Positions 35,218 to 45,450 of a DNA stretch of 64,000 bases are shown here, piece by piece. The notes beneath the pieces were generated by a model that did no database searches, was not told the origin of the DNA, and worked only from the letters and a program-made list of their open reading frames with translations. The DNA lies in the NCBI GenBank assembly GCA_947168365.1, contig CAMVLO010000003.1, positions 48,109 to 112,108 of the forward strand, written 5' to 3'. The number at the start of each line of letters is the position of its first letter. The stretch's first letter is position 1. A program made the translations under genes and the position numbers. Origin of the DNA: UBA3824 sp017541145. GTDB lineage: Bacteria > Bacteroidota > Bacteroidia > Bacteroidales > UBA3824.

Positions 35218-36165
35218 TCAGTCAACACAATCTTCTAAAAGTTTGACAGTAAGTTCGTTTGTATCCATTTCAACTTTTACTCCTATTGGAAACGTACATC
35301 GCGAAGACACATGCCCGAAAGAAAAATACTTTATCGTCGGCACATCAGCCCTCAGGCAAAACTCATCAATCACATAGTCGAGGGGCAACGAGTCCTTATC
35401 TTGAGCTTCGCAGCCTTTCATTTTCCCGAAGATTATACCTTTTATTCCGGAAAAGTTTATTGAGTTTCTAAGGTGCGTCAACATGCGGTCTATTTTGTAA
35501 GGCGGCTCATTTACTTCTTCAATGAACAGTATTTTATTCTTAAAAATGTTTTCATACTTTGTTCCGATTAAAGTTTCGAGTAAAGTAAGATTTCCTCCAA
35601 TTAATGTACCTCTGCATTTCCCCGATTTCAAGACAGTTGGCTTTTGCGAATATACGTAATCATTTTGCGGCGGTTCATATTCGCACGAAATTATAAATCC
35701 TTTTTTGCCGTGCTGAAATATTTGCCACATACTATCTTCGGTATACTTTGTAGCTTGAGGAACAAGCATCGACGAGTGAAATGTAACAAGCTGTGTTTTT
35801 TTGTAAACTGCTAACGAAAGTGCTGTAATATCGGAATATCCGCCCAGAATCTTTGGGTTTTCCTTTATCAGGTCGTAATCCAAATAATCAAGTATTCTGG
35901 AAGTGCCGTATCCGCCCCTCGCGCAGATTATTGCTTTTACATTTTTGTTGTTAAACATTTTGTTTAACTGAGATGCTCTTTCTACATCGGTTCCAGCAAG
36001 GTAGCCGAATTTTTTGCAGATTCCGTCCGCTAACAGCGGCGTAAATCCGGCTGCTTTTACTTTTTCTGCGCATTGCTCTGCTTGTTTTTCTGTAATCGGA
36101 CCGGCGGGTGCCACAATTCCGACCACATCTCCTGCGTTAAGATGTTGTGGTATCAATGTTTCCAT
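35218..36165 (-). CDS. LD-carboxypeptidase (peptidase S66)
   Basis: Cleaves the L-Lys/mDAP-D-Ala bond of muropeptide tetrapeptides in cell-wall recycling. The 315-aa protein has the S66 layout. The N-terminal domain carries GDVVGIVAPAGPITE and CARGGYGTSRIL. The nucleophile Ser is in GGYSDITAL, the Glu in LFIEEVNEPPYKIDRML and the His in YFSFGHVSSRC, giving the Ser-Glu-His triad. It lacks a signal peptide, so a cytoplasmic enzyme of the LdcA type is expected. It has its own promoter and terminator. Confidence 0.92.
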   Translation of the reverse strand: METLIPQHLNAGDVVGIVAPAGPITEKQAEQCAEKVKAAGFTPLLADGICKKFGYLAGTDVERASQLNKMFNNKNVKAIICARGGYGTSRILDYLDYDLIKENPKILGGYSDITALSLAVYKKTQLVTFHSSMLVPQATKYTEDSMWQIFQHGKKGFIISCEYEPPQNDYVYSQKPTVLKSGKCRGTLIGGNLTLLETLIGTKYENIFKNKILFIEEVNEPPYKIDRMLTHLRNSINFSGIKGIIFGKMKGCEAQDKDSLPLDYVIDEFCLRADVPTIKYFSFGHVSSRCTFPIGVKVEMDTNELTVKLLEDCVD

Positions 36166-36190
36166 TTGTATTCACATTTGTAAATATATT

Positions 36191-36199
36191 GCAAAGATA
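36191..36199 (-). promoter_or_regulatory. Candidate -7 box for the LD-carboxypeptidase
   Basis: TATCTTTGC on the minus strand is a perfect TAnnTTTGC, 25 bp before the ATG. Confidence 0.45.
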
Positions 36200-36317
36200 T
36201 TTAATTTTGTAAAAAATTGTTTGGCAACTTATTCTTAATTGCTATTTTTGTAATTGTTTTATATTAGGATATTTGTGCAATCTTCATAAATTCCTGATTA
36301 TTTAAGTATAGGGAAAA

Positions 36318-36938
36318 ATGAAAAAAATTTTTTTATGCGTGAGTTTTCTTTGTTTTGTTGCTATTTGCAATGCTCAGCACATCCTCACTCCCGAAGAGAT
36401 GAAAGATCCTGAGAGATTCAAGAGAGCTCAAATTGTTCCGGGTAGGATCGAAAATCCTGATACAATCCTTATGGTAAAACATAATCCGATTGTTATTATG
36501 CCGCCGTATGTTTTCTTGAGCAAACGTCAGCAAGAAAAATACAATAAGTTGGTCTATAATGTTAAAAAAGTATGGCCATACGCAAAACTTATCCGTAAGG
36601 TATATTTCGAGCTTGAGGATTCTATTGCAAAAATTCCGACTGAAGAGGAACAAAAGCAATATGTAAAAGTTATGGAAAAAAAGCTTCGTGCTCAATTTGA
36701 GGACGAACTTGTTCGCCTTACGATTACTCAAGGTCGTATTTTGATTAAGCTTGTGGATCGTGAAACCGGTAGTACTACGTATGAAGTGCTGAAAGAATTG
36801 AAAGGCAGTTTTAGTGCTTTTCTTTTTCAAGGTATTGCCAGACTGTTCGGCTCTAACCTCAAATCTGAATATGATGCCAAGGAAGAGGACAAGATGATTG
36901 AAGATATTATTCACCGAATAGAGAACGGTACTTTGTAA
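36318..36938 (+). CDS. DUF4294 protein, exported
   Basis: A 206-aa protein with a signal peptide (MKKIFLCVSFLCFVAICNAQ). The DUF4294 body is LVYNVKKVWPYAKLIRKVYFELEDSIAKIPTEEEQKQYVKVMEKKLRAQFEDELVRLTITQGRILIKLVDRETGSTTYEVLKEL. It is a Bacteroidota-specific family of unknown function, near-universal in the phylum as far as I recall. A TATTTTTG box at 36243-36250 may be its promoter. ruvA follows after 70 bp. Confidence 0.85.
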   Translation: MKKIFLCVSFLCFVAICNAQHILTPEEMKDPERFKRAQIVPGRIENPDTILMVKHNPIVIMPPYVFLSKRQQEKYNKLVYNVKKVWPYAKLIRKVYFELEDSIAKIPTEEEQKQYVKVMEKKLRAQFEDELVRLTITQGRILIKLVDRETGSTTYEVLKELKGSFSAFLFQGIARLFGSNLKSEYDAKEEDKMIEDIIHRIENGTL

Positions 36939-37008
36939 CGCCTGAGATTCTTACGGATGTAAAAAAATTAATTAATTTGAAAAACTTAAACAGCTATTTG
37001 TATATAAC

Positions 37009-37608
37009 ATGTTTGATTTTATTTCTGGATTATTATCTGAACTTACGCCTTCTTACGCTGTGGTTGAAACCAACGGCATTGGTTGGCTTATTAATATTTC
37101 GCTAAATACATATTCGATAATTCAAGGCAAAGACAAATGTAAATTGTATGTTTGTCATATCGTGAGGGAAGATGCTCAATTGCTTTACGGATTTGCCGAC
37201 AAAGGCGAAAGAGAAATTTTTAATTTACTTTGTTCTGTTTCGGGCATTGGTCCCAATACAGCGAGAGTAATTTTGTCGTCGTTGTCGCCGACAGAACTTC
37301 AAAACGCAATTCTTGGCGAGGATTCCAAAACAATATCAAAAGTAAAAGGTATCGGCGTAAAAACTGCCCAGCGAGTTGTGATTGATTTGAAAGACAAAAT
37401 CAAGAAAACATCTCTTACCGGAGATTCTTCCGTTGCAATATCGCCGATGCAAAGTACCAACGAACATCGCGAAGAAGCCGTGGCTGCTCTTGTTATGCTC
37501 GGTTATACAAAACAACTTGCCGACAAGGCTGTCGATATGGCTCTCAAACAAGATCCGTCGATGTCTACTGAAGTCCTAATTAAATTCGCATTACGAAATG
37601 TGAAATAA
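37009..37608 (+). CDS. ruvA: Holliday junction branch-migration protein RuvA
   Basis: RuvA tetramers bind four-way junctions and place the RuvB motors. The 199-aa length is standard. The OB-fold is at the N-terminus (MFDFISGLLSELTPSYAVVETNGIGWLINIS). Two helix-hairpin-helix motifs appear as LLCSVSGIGPNTARVILS and ISKVKGIGVKTAQRVVIDLKDKI. A C-terminal RuvB-binding helical domain (EEAVAALVMLGYTKQLADKAV) follows. It is 18 bp before sprA, so the two are probably co-transcribed. Confidence 0.96.
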   Translation: MFDFISGLLSELTPSYAVVETNGIGWLINISLNTYSIIQGKDKCKLYVCHIVREDAQLLYGFADKGEREIFNLLCSVSGIGPNTARVILSSLSPTELQNAILGEDSKTISKVKGIGVKTAQRVVIDLKDKIKKTSLTGDSSVAISPMQSTNEHREEAVAALVMLGYTKQLADKAVDMALKQDPSMSTEVLIKFALRNVK

Positions 37609-37626
37609 TTTTTATTTCTCCCTACA

Positions 37627-40600
37627 GTGAAAAATTTAAAACGTACCATAGGATTTGCGGGAGCATTATCGATTTTTGCAGCTTCGGTTTTTACATCGGG
37701 AGCGCAAAATTTCGAGCAGGATAACAATCATAATTCCGGCAATGATTATTTTCAACGTCCGGCAATTGATAATGATACAGATATTTTGTCAAAAAAAGAA
37801 AGACGAAATTCGCCCATCCAACTCAAAGATCCCGAAAATATTACTCAAGAAACCGAATACGATTACAAAACCGGTAATTATTCAACTGTTAACAAAGTTG
37901 GTGATTTGGAAATTTCGCGACCCGTAGCAGAATCGCGTGAGGCTCACGACAGTTCGGCAAACAGGCATGAAATGCGCGAATATTGGAAACGCCAAATGAT
38001 GGAAAATTATGAACACGGCGAGAAAAACCGTTCGGGATTGGAACGTTATCTCAATCCCCGAATCAATGTGGATTTCCGGGGTTTTGACCGTGTTTTCGGT
38101 ACAAATGTTATCAATATCAAGCCGCAAGGTTCTATCGACATCACTTGCGGTGTTGACATCTCAAAAATCGATAATTACACGCTTCCAAAAAAGCAACGTA
38201 ACGATGTTTCTTTCGATTTTGACCTCGCGATGCAAGTTGGCGTTACCGGTACTATCGGCGACAAAATGAAAGTCGCTTTTAATTACAATACCGAATCTAC
38301 TTTTGAATTTGAAAACGAACAAAAGGTGGAATATGTCGGTCATTCCGACGAGATTATTCAGCGTATTGAATTTGGTAACGTGTCAATGCCTTTGAATGGT
38401 GACCTTATTACTGGAAGTACTACTTTGTTCGGCGTAAAAACCGATTTGAAATTCGGAAAACTTACAGCTTCTGCCGTACTTTCTCAGCAGAAGGGCGAAA
38501 CCAAATCTATTGAAGTAAATGCCGGAACTGTCAGCAAAGAATTTAGTATTCAAGCTTCTGATTACGAAGCCAACCGACATTTTTTCCTTAACCATTTTTT
38601 CCGTGACAATTACGAACGTGCTTTGGCTAATTTGCCAACCGTAAATTCGGGTATTACAATTACTAATATCGAAGTCTGGGTTACCAATTCCAAGCTTTCT
38701 ACAGATGATACACGAGATGCTGTTGCATTTTTGGATTTGGCTGAACCTGATAATATTTACAACACATCAGTCGTTCACAAATCGTCAGGAAATTATCCGG
38801 CTAACAATGTAAACACTCTTTACAATACATTGATTACAAATTACAAAGCATTGCGCGATATCAATTCTGTAACAAGTACATTGTCCGGACGGTTTACTTC
38901 GGGAACTGATTTTGAGAAAATCGGTAACGCCCGTAAACTTACCTCTTCCGAATTTTCTTTCAATCCGGTTTTAGGTTATGTTTCGTTGAATACATCACTT
39001 CAAGACGACGAAGTTTTGGCGGTGGCATACGAATATACTTACAAAGGTAAAACTTACAAAGTCGGTGAGTTTAGTTCGGAAATCAATTCGTCGCAAACTT
39101 TGATTTTGAAACTTTTGCGCGGAACTTCTTTTTCGCCGGCTCTTCCTAACTGGGATTTGATGATGAAAAATATTTATTCGCTTTCATCGTATCAAATTAG
39201 TCCCGAAGAATTTTATTTGCAAGTAAAATATCAAAACGATAAATCCGGTACTCTGCTCAACTATCTGAATGTCGGCGATATCGATGGTAAAATGCTTATC
39301 AAAGTTTTGAATCTTGATAATTGCAATTCTCAGCTTGAAACTTCGCCCGACGGAAATTTTGACTTTATCGACGGTATTACAATCAATGCCGAAAAAGGTA
39401 GAATTATTTTCCCAGTACTTGAACCGTTCGGAAGTTACCTTCAAGACAAGATTAACAATCAGGCTGCATCTGCTCAAATTTGTTACAATTCTCTTTACGA
39501 TTCTACCAAAACCATCGCAAAGCAAAACGCCGAAAAAGATAAATTTTATATTACCGGTAGTTACAAATCAAGTTCCGGTTCTGAGATTTCTCTCAATGCG
39601 ATGAATATCGAGGAAGGTTCTGTAAAAGTAACATGCGGCGGACTTACTTTGTCGGAAGGTACGGATTATGTTGTTGACTATCTTTTGGGTACAGTAAAAA
39701 TTGTAAACGAAAGTATTTTGCATTCCGGCAACAAAATCAATATTACGGTAGAAAGCAATACCACATTTAATTCCACTACAAAAACTTTGATGGGAACGCA
39801 TTTGAATTATGCTTTTTCTGACAATTTTAATATCGGCGGTACTATTATGAGATTGTCCGAAAAAACTATGACCAACAAAGTTTCAGTAGGTTACGAGCCG
39901 ATTAAGAATACAATTTGGGGATTGGATGCGCGATATTCTACACCGTTGCCTTTTCTTACAAGATTGATTGACAAATTGCCGTTGATTTCTACAACTGCCG
40001 AATCCCGATTGAGTTTGGAAGGCGAATTTGCGCAATTGTTGCCCGGTCACAGTCGTAGTGTTGACAAAGCCGGTACTTGTTATATTGATGATTTTGAAGC
40101 TGCTCAAACCAAAATCGATGTAAAAAGTGTTTCAAAATGGGTTTTGGCGTCAACTCCGTTCGGTACAAAACGTTTTCCGGAAGCTAATTACAACAATGAT
40201 TTGCGATACGGATACAATCGTGCTTTGTTGTCTTGGTACAGCGTACTTTCAGATTTGCAAGGTACAAGTATTTCCAGTTCGGGAATTACACCGCCGAATA
40301 TTACTCGTGACGATCAGTCAAATCATTATGTAAGAGCTGTCTACGAAAAAGAAATTTTCCCGAATGCACAATCTATTTCAGGAATTTCTACACAGTTGAC
40401 AGTTCTTAATCTTGCGTACTACCCTCAGGAGCGCGGTCCTTACAATTTTGATGTTAGCGGCGAACCCGGAATTTCTGCCGGTATCAATTCCGACGGTACT
40501 CTTAAAAATCCTCAATCCCGTTGGGGCGGTATTATGCGCGAGTTGACTACCACCGATTTTGAAACTTCTAATATCGAATATCTTGAATTTTGGATGCTTG

Positions 40601-43600
40601 ACCCGTTTATTTACGAATCAGAAGATATGGGTGTTGACCTTTATTTCAACCTCGGACACGTTTCCGAAGATGTTTTGAAAGACGGTCGCAAGAGTTTTGA
40701 AAACGGTTTGCCTTTCCCGATGGACGAAACTTACGTGGATACTACAGCTTGGGGATTGGTTTCCAACAAAACTTTTCTTGTAAATGCTTTTGATAATACC
40801 AACGGCGCAAAAGAGTCGCAAGATGTCGGTCTTGACGGTTTGAGTGATGCTCAGGAACGCGAATTTTTTGTACAGTATTTACGTGATATCGCCGGCAAGT
40901 TCGGTACAAATTCTCAAGCATATCAAAATGCTTACAACGACCCGGCTTCCGATGATTACCATCATTTCCGTGGCAGCGATTACGACCAATTGATGCTTTC
41001 GATTGCCGAGCGTTACAAGCATTACAACGGAACTGAAGGCAATTCGTCCGATGTCAGCGACAATTCTTCGTATTCTACAATCAAAGACCGTTATCCCGAT
41101 GTGGAAGACATCAATTTGGATAATACATTGTCAGAAACAGAATCATACTATCAATACAAAGTCCACATCAGTCCTTCGGAAATGAAAGTCGGCAACAATT
41201 ATATTACCGACATCGTGGAATCAAATGTAAAAATGGTAAATGGCGAAAGCGAAGTTGTAAAGTGGTATCAGTTCAAAATTCCGATTTATGAGCCGGATTC
41301 TACTATCGGTACTATTTCAGATTTCAAGTCTATACGTTTTATGAGGATGTTTCTTACAAATGCCCGCAAAGACATCATTTTGCGTTTTGCCGAGATGAAT
41401 CTTGTACGCGGTGATTGGAGAAAATATTCATCGTCGATGACCTCAGCAAGCGAAGTGGTTACCGACAAACAGTATAACGACGGTATTTTGGATATTACAA
41501 GTGTTAGCCTTGAAGAAAATGGTTCAAAAACTCCTGTTAATTATCTTTTGCCGCCGGGTATCGACCGTGAACGCGATTACGAAACCAATCAGATTATTGA
41601 GCAAGACGAAAAAGCATTGGCATTGCAAGTTTCTAATCTTCCGGACGGTCAAGCGGTTGCGGCTTACAAAACTGCTGTTTTGGATTTGAGACAATACAAA
41701 AAACTCAAGATGTTTGTTCATGCCGAGGAGCCTTCGGGAGCTGTTCTCAACGACAACGATTTGCATGTTTTTGTAAGACTCGGTTCCGATTACAAAGAAA
41801 ACTATTACGAGTACGAATTGCCTTTGGTTTTAACACCGTCAGGTTATTATCCCGACGACGATAACGGCAGACTTGCTGTTTGGCCGGAGCAAAATAATGT
41901 TGAAATCGTTTTTGAAAATTTGCAACTTGTAAAACAGCAACGCAACAATGCGTCAAGACTTTCGGGTTCTACAGTTTCTGCTACAATGCCGTTTTCTGTT
42001 CAAAACGAAGACGGTTCTATCATTACAATAATGGGTTCGCCGAATATCTCAAATATCAAAACAATTATGATTGGTGTTCGCAACCCGTCGCAATCCGATA
42101 ACAGTCAATACGATGACGGTCTTCCAAAAACTGCTGAAATTTGGGTTAACGAACTTCGTTTAACAGATTTTGATGAAGACGGCGGTTGGGCTGCCAAAGG
42201 TAAAGCCGAATTGCAAATGGCGGATTTGGCTAATGTAACTTTTTCCGGTTACATCCATACTCCGGGGTTCGGAAGTATTGAAAAACGTGTTTCGGAACGT
42301 CATCAGGAAACTGTTTATCAATATGATTTTACTTCGTTGTTGCAACTTGGTAAACTTTTTAATCCTTCTTACGGAGTTCGAATGCCATTGTATTACGGTT
42401 TTTCTGAAAATTATGAACTTCCGAAATACAATCCGCTCGATCCTGATATCGAATTGGAAACTACTTTGAAAGATCCGACTTTGTCAAGAGCTGAGAAAAA
42501 CGAAATTCGTGACCGTAGTATTACTTACGAGCGTCGCAAGAGTATCAATCTTACAAATGTTCATGTAGACGGACGCTCCGAAGAAGCTAAAATGGAAGCC
42601 AAACTCGAAAAGCAATTGAAGCAGAATCCGAATATCGATCCTGCAAATCCTGAAAATAATAAGGAATCCGGTAAAAACAAAGAAAAGTCAAAACCGAAAC
42701 AAAAACCGTTTTACCATATTTCTAATTTTACTGCCGGAGTTGCTTATTCTGAATATTTTATGCACAATAGTACGGTACAATCTCAATTGGAAAAAATATT
42801 CCAAACTTCGGTTGAGTACAATTATACTTACAATCCGAAAAACTACAGACCGTTTTCAAGAGCGAAATTCTTAAAATCAAAGAATTTTGCCATTATCAAG
42901 GATTTCAACTTTTATTTGTTGCCGACGATGGTTGCCGTTAATGCAAATATCAACCGTTCGTATTCTGCGATTCAGTATCGTAACATCAATAGCGATGCTA
43001 CATATTTGGACCCGTCGTACAATAAAGAATTCCTTTGGAACAGAAATTACGAATTGCGTTACAAGTTGTCGCAAAATCTTACATTCAATTTTTCTGCTAA
43101 CAATCAATCACGCGTAAATCCTGACGGTAAGATTGATTCTTACAGCGAAGAACAAAATTATCGTGAACGTGATACTTTGTTTATGAAATTTTTGGATTTA
43201 GGTTACAATACCGATTATACTTCTACAATGAAATTCAATTGGCAAACCCCGATTAACAAAATTCCGGGTTTCAGATGGACATCGGTTAATGCGATTTATA
43301 ATGCCGATTACGAGTGGGAGAGAGGTCTTGATGCCGTGGATGTTGCTGCTACTTCTACCGAAGACGCTTATACAATTTATCACGGTAATACAATCAACAA
43401 TTCAGGAATCCTTACGGTTAACGGTAATTTGAATTTTGAGAGAGTGTACAAAACTATTCCTTATTTCAAAAACGTGATGAATCGTTTCGGTAAAGACGGT
43501 CGTAAAAATGTTAACAATACAAAACAAGAGGTAAATTACTCAAAAGGTAACATCAAGTTTTTCAAAGAGAAAGCCCGAATAATTGTTCATAATCTTGGTA

Positions 43601-45192
43601 CAACAGAAGTTAAGCTCACTATTGTAGATGCCAACGGTAACGAAGTAAACGGTAACACCGAAATCATTGACCGCAATCGTGTAAAATTTACTGCGGATGA
43701 TAATTATTCCGGCTGTCAAGTTAACATCGTGGGACAAAAACAAGTAAAAGACAAACCTTTGCTTGTGATTTCGGATTATATGTTGATGTCGCTTTTCTCG
43801 ATACGAAACGCTTCAATTACTTACAAAAATCAGCGTGCGAATACTACAACAGGTTTTGCGCCCGGTACAAAAATTCTCGGAATGGAAAAATATGCCAATG
43901 CCGTTTCTCCGGGTTTCGCTTACATCATGGCGTTGAATTCTGATAATTTCCATTACGAAGCGGCTGAAAAAAGTTGGTTGGTAAAAGATTCAACCCTTTC
44001 GGCTCCGATACTTTATACTCGCGGCAACAATTGGGGTGTACGTCTTCAAGTGGAACCGATTAACACATTTAGAATTGATGTTAATTTCGATCGTACTATT
44101 CTTTACAACACTGAAGATTATTTTTATTGGGTAGGTGAGGAGGACGGTTGGCAGACTTCATCGAGAATAAAATCCGGAAATTATCGTGTAAGTTACAACA
44201 TGATAAAAACATCGTTCCGAAAAGTCGGAAGCGATTATTCGCTGGCTACTTACACCAAATTTTTGGATTCAAGAGAAATTATTGCATCACGATTGGCAAA
44301 ACAGCGACTTGCTAACAATCCTGATTACAATGATTCTCCAGCCACCGACGACAACGGAAATTTGATACACGGAAATTATCCGCGCGGATATTCCGAGATA
44401 CATCAAGATGTTTTGTTACCGGCATTTCTTTCCGCATACGCGGGAACTTCGCCGGAAAAAATATCGCTGAATCCGTTCTTGAAAATGCCTTTGCCTAACT
44501 GGAAAGTTAATTACAAAGGTTTAGGCAATATTTCGTTTTTGAAGGATTATGTAAGATCAGCATTGTTAACTCACGGTTATACTTGTACATATTCTGTATC
44601 AAATTTTAAAAACAATGCCGATTATTCTTTTGAACAGGAAGCTCAATACGGACAAAGTTTCACGTGTTACGAAGGCAACGGCTTGTTTATTCCTCAATAC
44701 GAAATCGGTTCTGTAACATTGGAAGAAAGATTCAATCCTCTTTTCGGTGTTGACATCTCTTGGGTTTCCATGTTGAGCACCAAATTGGAATACCGTCGTA
44801 CAAGATTGATGACATTGGCGTTTTCAAATTCTCAAATTACCGAGGCATACAAAAAAGAATGGATAATTGGTTTGGGTTACAAGTTCGCGCAACTTCCGCT
44901 TAATTTCAAAACCGCTTCGGGTTCGCATCGTATGAAATCCGATTTGGATTTGCGTATGGATTTGGTGATTGACAACGACAAAACTATACTTCGCGAGATT
45001 GAAGAACTTTACAACGAAATTTCGGCAGGACAACGAAGTTATTCAATAAAAACAACTGCCGATTATCAACTTTCGCAGCGGTTTAAGATACAATTGTATT
45101 ACAATCACCAAATCTCTAACCCGTTGATATCTACAAGTTACCGAACTTCAAACATCAAGTTTGGTTTTACATTGTCGATGAGTTTGGATTAA
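37627..45192 (+). CDS. sprA: Giant outer-membrane protein SprA/Sov, type IX secretion translocon
   Basis: SprA (Sov in Porphyromonas) forms the very large single-chain beta-barrel through which type IX secretion cargo crosses the outer membrane; in Flavobacterium it is also needed for gliding. The 2,521 aa match the family length of about 2,400-2,500. It starts with GTG and a signal peptide (MKNLKRTIGFAGALSIFAAS...GAQ). Family motifs are LERYLNPRINVDFRGFDRVFGTN, VAFNYNTESTFEFENEQ, CYIDDFEAAQTKID and WVNELRLTDFDEDGGWAA. A charged K/E/N linker lies near residues 1640-1690. The C-terminus ends in strands (SNIKFGFTLSMSLD). The other T9SS genes (gldKLMN, porV) are not in the window. Confidence 0.95.
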   Translation: MKNLKRTIGFAGALSIFAASVFTSGAQNFEQDNNHNSGNDYFQRPAIDNDTDILSKKERRNSPIQLKDPENITQETEYDYKTGNYSTVNKVGDLEISRPVAESREAHDSSANRHEMREYWKRQMMENYEHGEKNRSGLERYLNPRINVDFRGFDRVFGTNVINIKPQGSIDITCGVDISKIDNYTLPKKQRNDVSFDFDLAMQVGVTGTIGDKMKVAFNYNTESTFEFENEQKVEYVGHSDEIIQRIEFGNVSMPLNGDLITGSTTLFGVKTDLKFGKLTASAVLSQQKGETKSIEVNAGTVSKEFSIQASDYEANRHFFLNHFFRDNYERALANLPTVNSGITITNIEVWVTNSKLSTDDTRDAVAFLDLAEPDNIYNTSVVHKSSGNYPANNVNTLYNTLITNYKALRDINSVTSTLSGRFTSGTDFEKIGNARKLTSSEFSFNPVLGYVSLNTSLQDDEVLAVAYEYTYKGKTYKVGEFSSEINSSQTLILKLLRGTSFSPALPNWDLMMKNIYSLSSYQISPEEFYLQVKYQNDKSGTLLNYLNVGDIDGKMLIKVLNLDNCNSQLETSPDGNFDFIDGITINAEKGRIIFPVLEPFGSYLQDKINNQAASAQICYNSLYDSTKTIAKQNAEKDKFYITGSYKSSSGSEISLNAMNIEEGSVKVTCGGLTLSEGTDYVVDYLLGTVKIVNESILHSGNKINITVESNTTFNSTTKTLMGTHLNYAFSDNFNIGGTIMRLSEKTMTNKVSVGYEPIKNTIWGLDARYSTPLPFLTRLIDKLPLISTTAESRLSLEGEFAQLLPGHSRSVDKAGTCYIDDFEAAQTKIDVKSVSKWVLASTPFGTKRFPEANYNNDLRYGYNRALLSWYSVLSDLQGTSISSSGITPPNITRDDQSNHYVRAVYEKEIFPNAQSISGISTQLTVLNLAYYPQERGPYNFDVSGEPGISAGINSDGTLKNPQSRWGGIMRELTTTDFETSNIEYLEFWMLDPFIYESEDMGVDLYFNLGHVSEDVLKDGRKSFENGLPFPMDETYVDTTAWGLVSNKTFLVNAFDNTNGAKESQDVGLDGLSDAQEREFFVQYLRDIAGKFGTNSQAYQNAYNDPASDDYHHFRGSDYDQLMLSIAERYKHYNGTEGNSSDVSDNSSYSTIKDRYPDVEDINLDNTLSETESYYQYKVHISPSEMKVGNNYITDIVESNVKMVNGESEVVKWYQFKIPIYEPDSTIGTISDFKSIRFMRMFLTNARKDIILRFAEMNLVRGDWRKYSSSMTSASEVVTDKQYNDGILDITSVSLEENGSKTPVNYLLPPGIDRERDYETNQIIEQDEKALALQVSNLPDGQAVAAYKTAVLDLRQYKKLKMFVHAEEPSGAVLNDNDLHVFVRLGSDYKENYYEYELPLVLTPSGYYPDDDNGRLAVWPEQNNVEIVFENLQLVKQQRNNASRLSGSTVSATMPFSVQNEDGSIITIMGSPNISNIKTIMIGVRNPSQSDNSQYDDGLPKTAEIWVNELRLTDFDEDGGWAAKGKAELQMADLANVTFSGYIHTPGFGSIEKRVSERHQETVYQYDFTSLLQLGKLFNPSYGVRMPLYYGFSENYELPKYNPLDPDIELETTLKDPTLSRAEKNEIRDRSITYERRKSINLTNVHVDGRSEEAKMEAKLEKQLKQNPNIDPANPENNKESGKNKEKSKPKQKPFYHISNFTAGVAYSEYFMHNSTVQSQLEKIFQTSVEYNYTYNPKNYRPFSRAKFLKSKNFAIIKDFNFYLLPTMVAVNANINRSYSAIQYRNINSDATYLDPSYNKEFLWNRNYELRYKLSQNLTFNFSANNQSRVNPDGKIDSYSEEQNYRERDTLFMKFLDLGYNTDYTSTMKFNWQTPINKIPGFRWTSVNAIYNADYEWERGLDAVDVAATSTEDAYTIYHGNTINNSGILTVNGNLNFERVYKTIPYFKNVMNRFGKDGRKNVNNTKQEVNYSKGNIKFFKEKARIIVHNLGTTEVKLTIVDANGNEVNGNTEIIDRNRVKFTADDNYSGCQVNIVGQKQVKDKPLLVISDYMLMSLFSIRNASITYKNQRANTTTGFAPGTKILGMEKYANAVSPGFAYIMALNSDNFHYEAAEKSWLVKDSTLSAPILYTRGNNWGVRLQVEPINTFRIDVNFDRTILYNTEDYFYWVGEEDGWQTSSRIKSGNYRVSYNMIKTSFRKVGSDYSLATYTKFLDSREIIASRLAKQRLANNPDYNDSPATDDNGNLIHGNYPRGYSEIHQDVLLPAFLSAYAGTSPEKISLNPFLKMPLPNWKVNYKGLGNISFLKDYVRSALLTHGYTCTYSVSNFKNNADYSFEQEAQYGQSFTCYEGNGLFIPQYEIGSVTLEERFNPLFGVDISWVSMLSTKLEYRRTRLMTLAFSNSQITEAYKKEWIIGLGYKFAQLPLNFKTASGSHRMKSDLDLRMDLVIDNDKTILREIEELYNEISAGQRSYSIKTTADYQLSQRFKIQLYYNHQISNPLISTSYRTSNIKFGFTLSMSLD

Positions 45193-45223
45193 TCTTACCG
45201 CGAAAATATACAGAAAAAGTCTT

Positions 45224-45277
45224 GTAACGAAAACAATTGCATTGAGGATATTTCCTTAATCAAATTGTTTTCGTTAC
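45224..45277 (+). terminator. Terminator of sprA
   Basis: A 15-bp perfect stem GTAACGAAAACAATT / AATTGTTTTCGTTAC with a 24-nt loop, followed by a run of T. Confidence 0.85.
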
Positions 45278-45450
45278 TTTTTTTTATTTTTTTATTCACA
45301 CCTCGGAACAATTAATATTTTTGTTATAAAACTTGTATATTTTTTGTAAGCTACCGTATATTTATTATATTGTCTTGATTTACAATTATTTAATTTTTAT
45401 TCTCAAAAAAAATACAGATATTTGCGGCTCTAACCATTATAATTTACTAA

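Noticed and set aside
44654..44669. AGTTTCACGTGTTACG inside sprA as a parS site
   Set aside because: About 12 of 16 matches and lies 33 kb from the candidate origin; too weak alone.
45290..45450. A THF riboswitch ahead of fhs
   Set aside because: No structured, GC-containing aptamer-like fold is visible; the stretch is plain AT-rich DNA after the sprA terminator.
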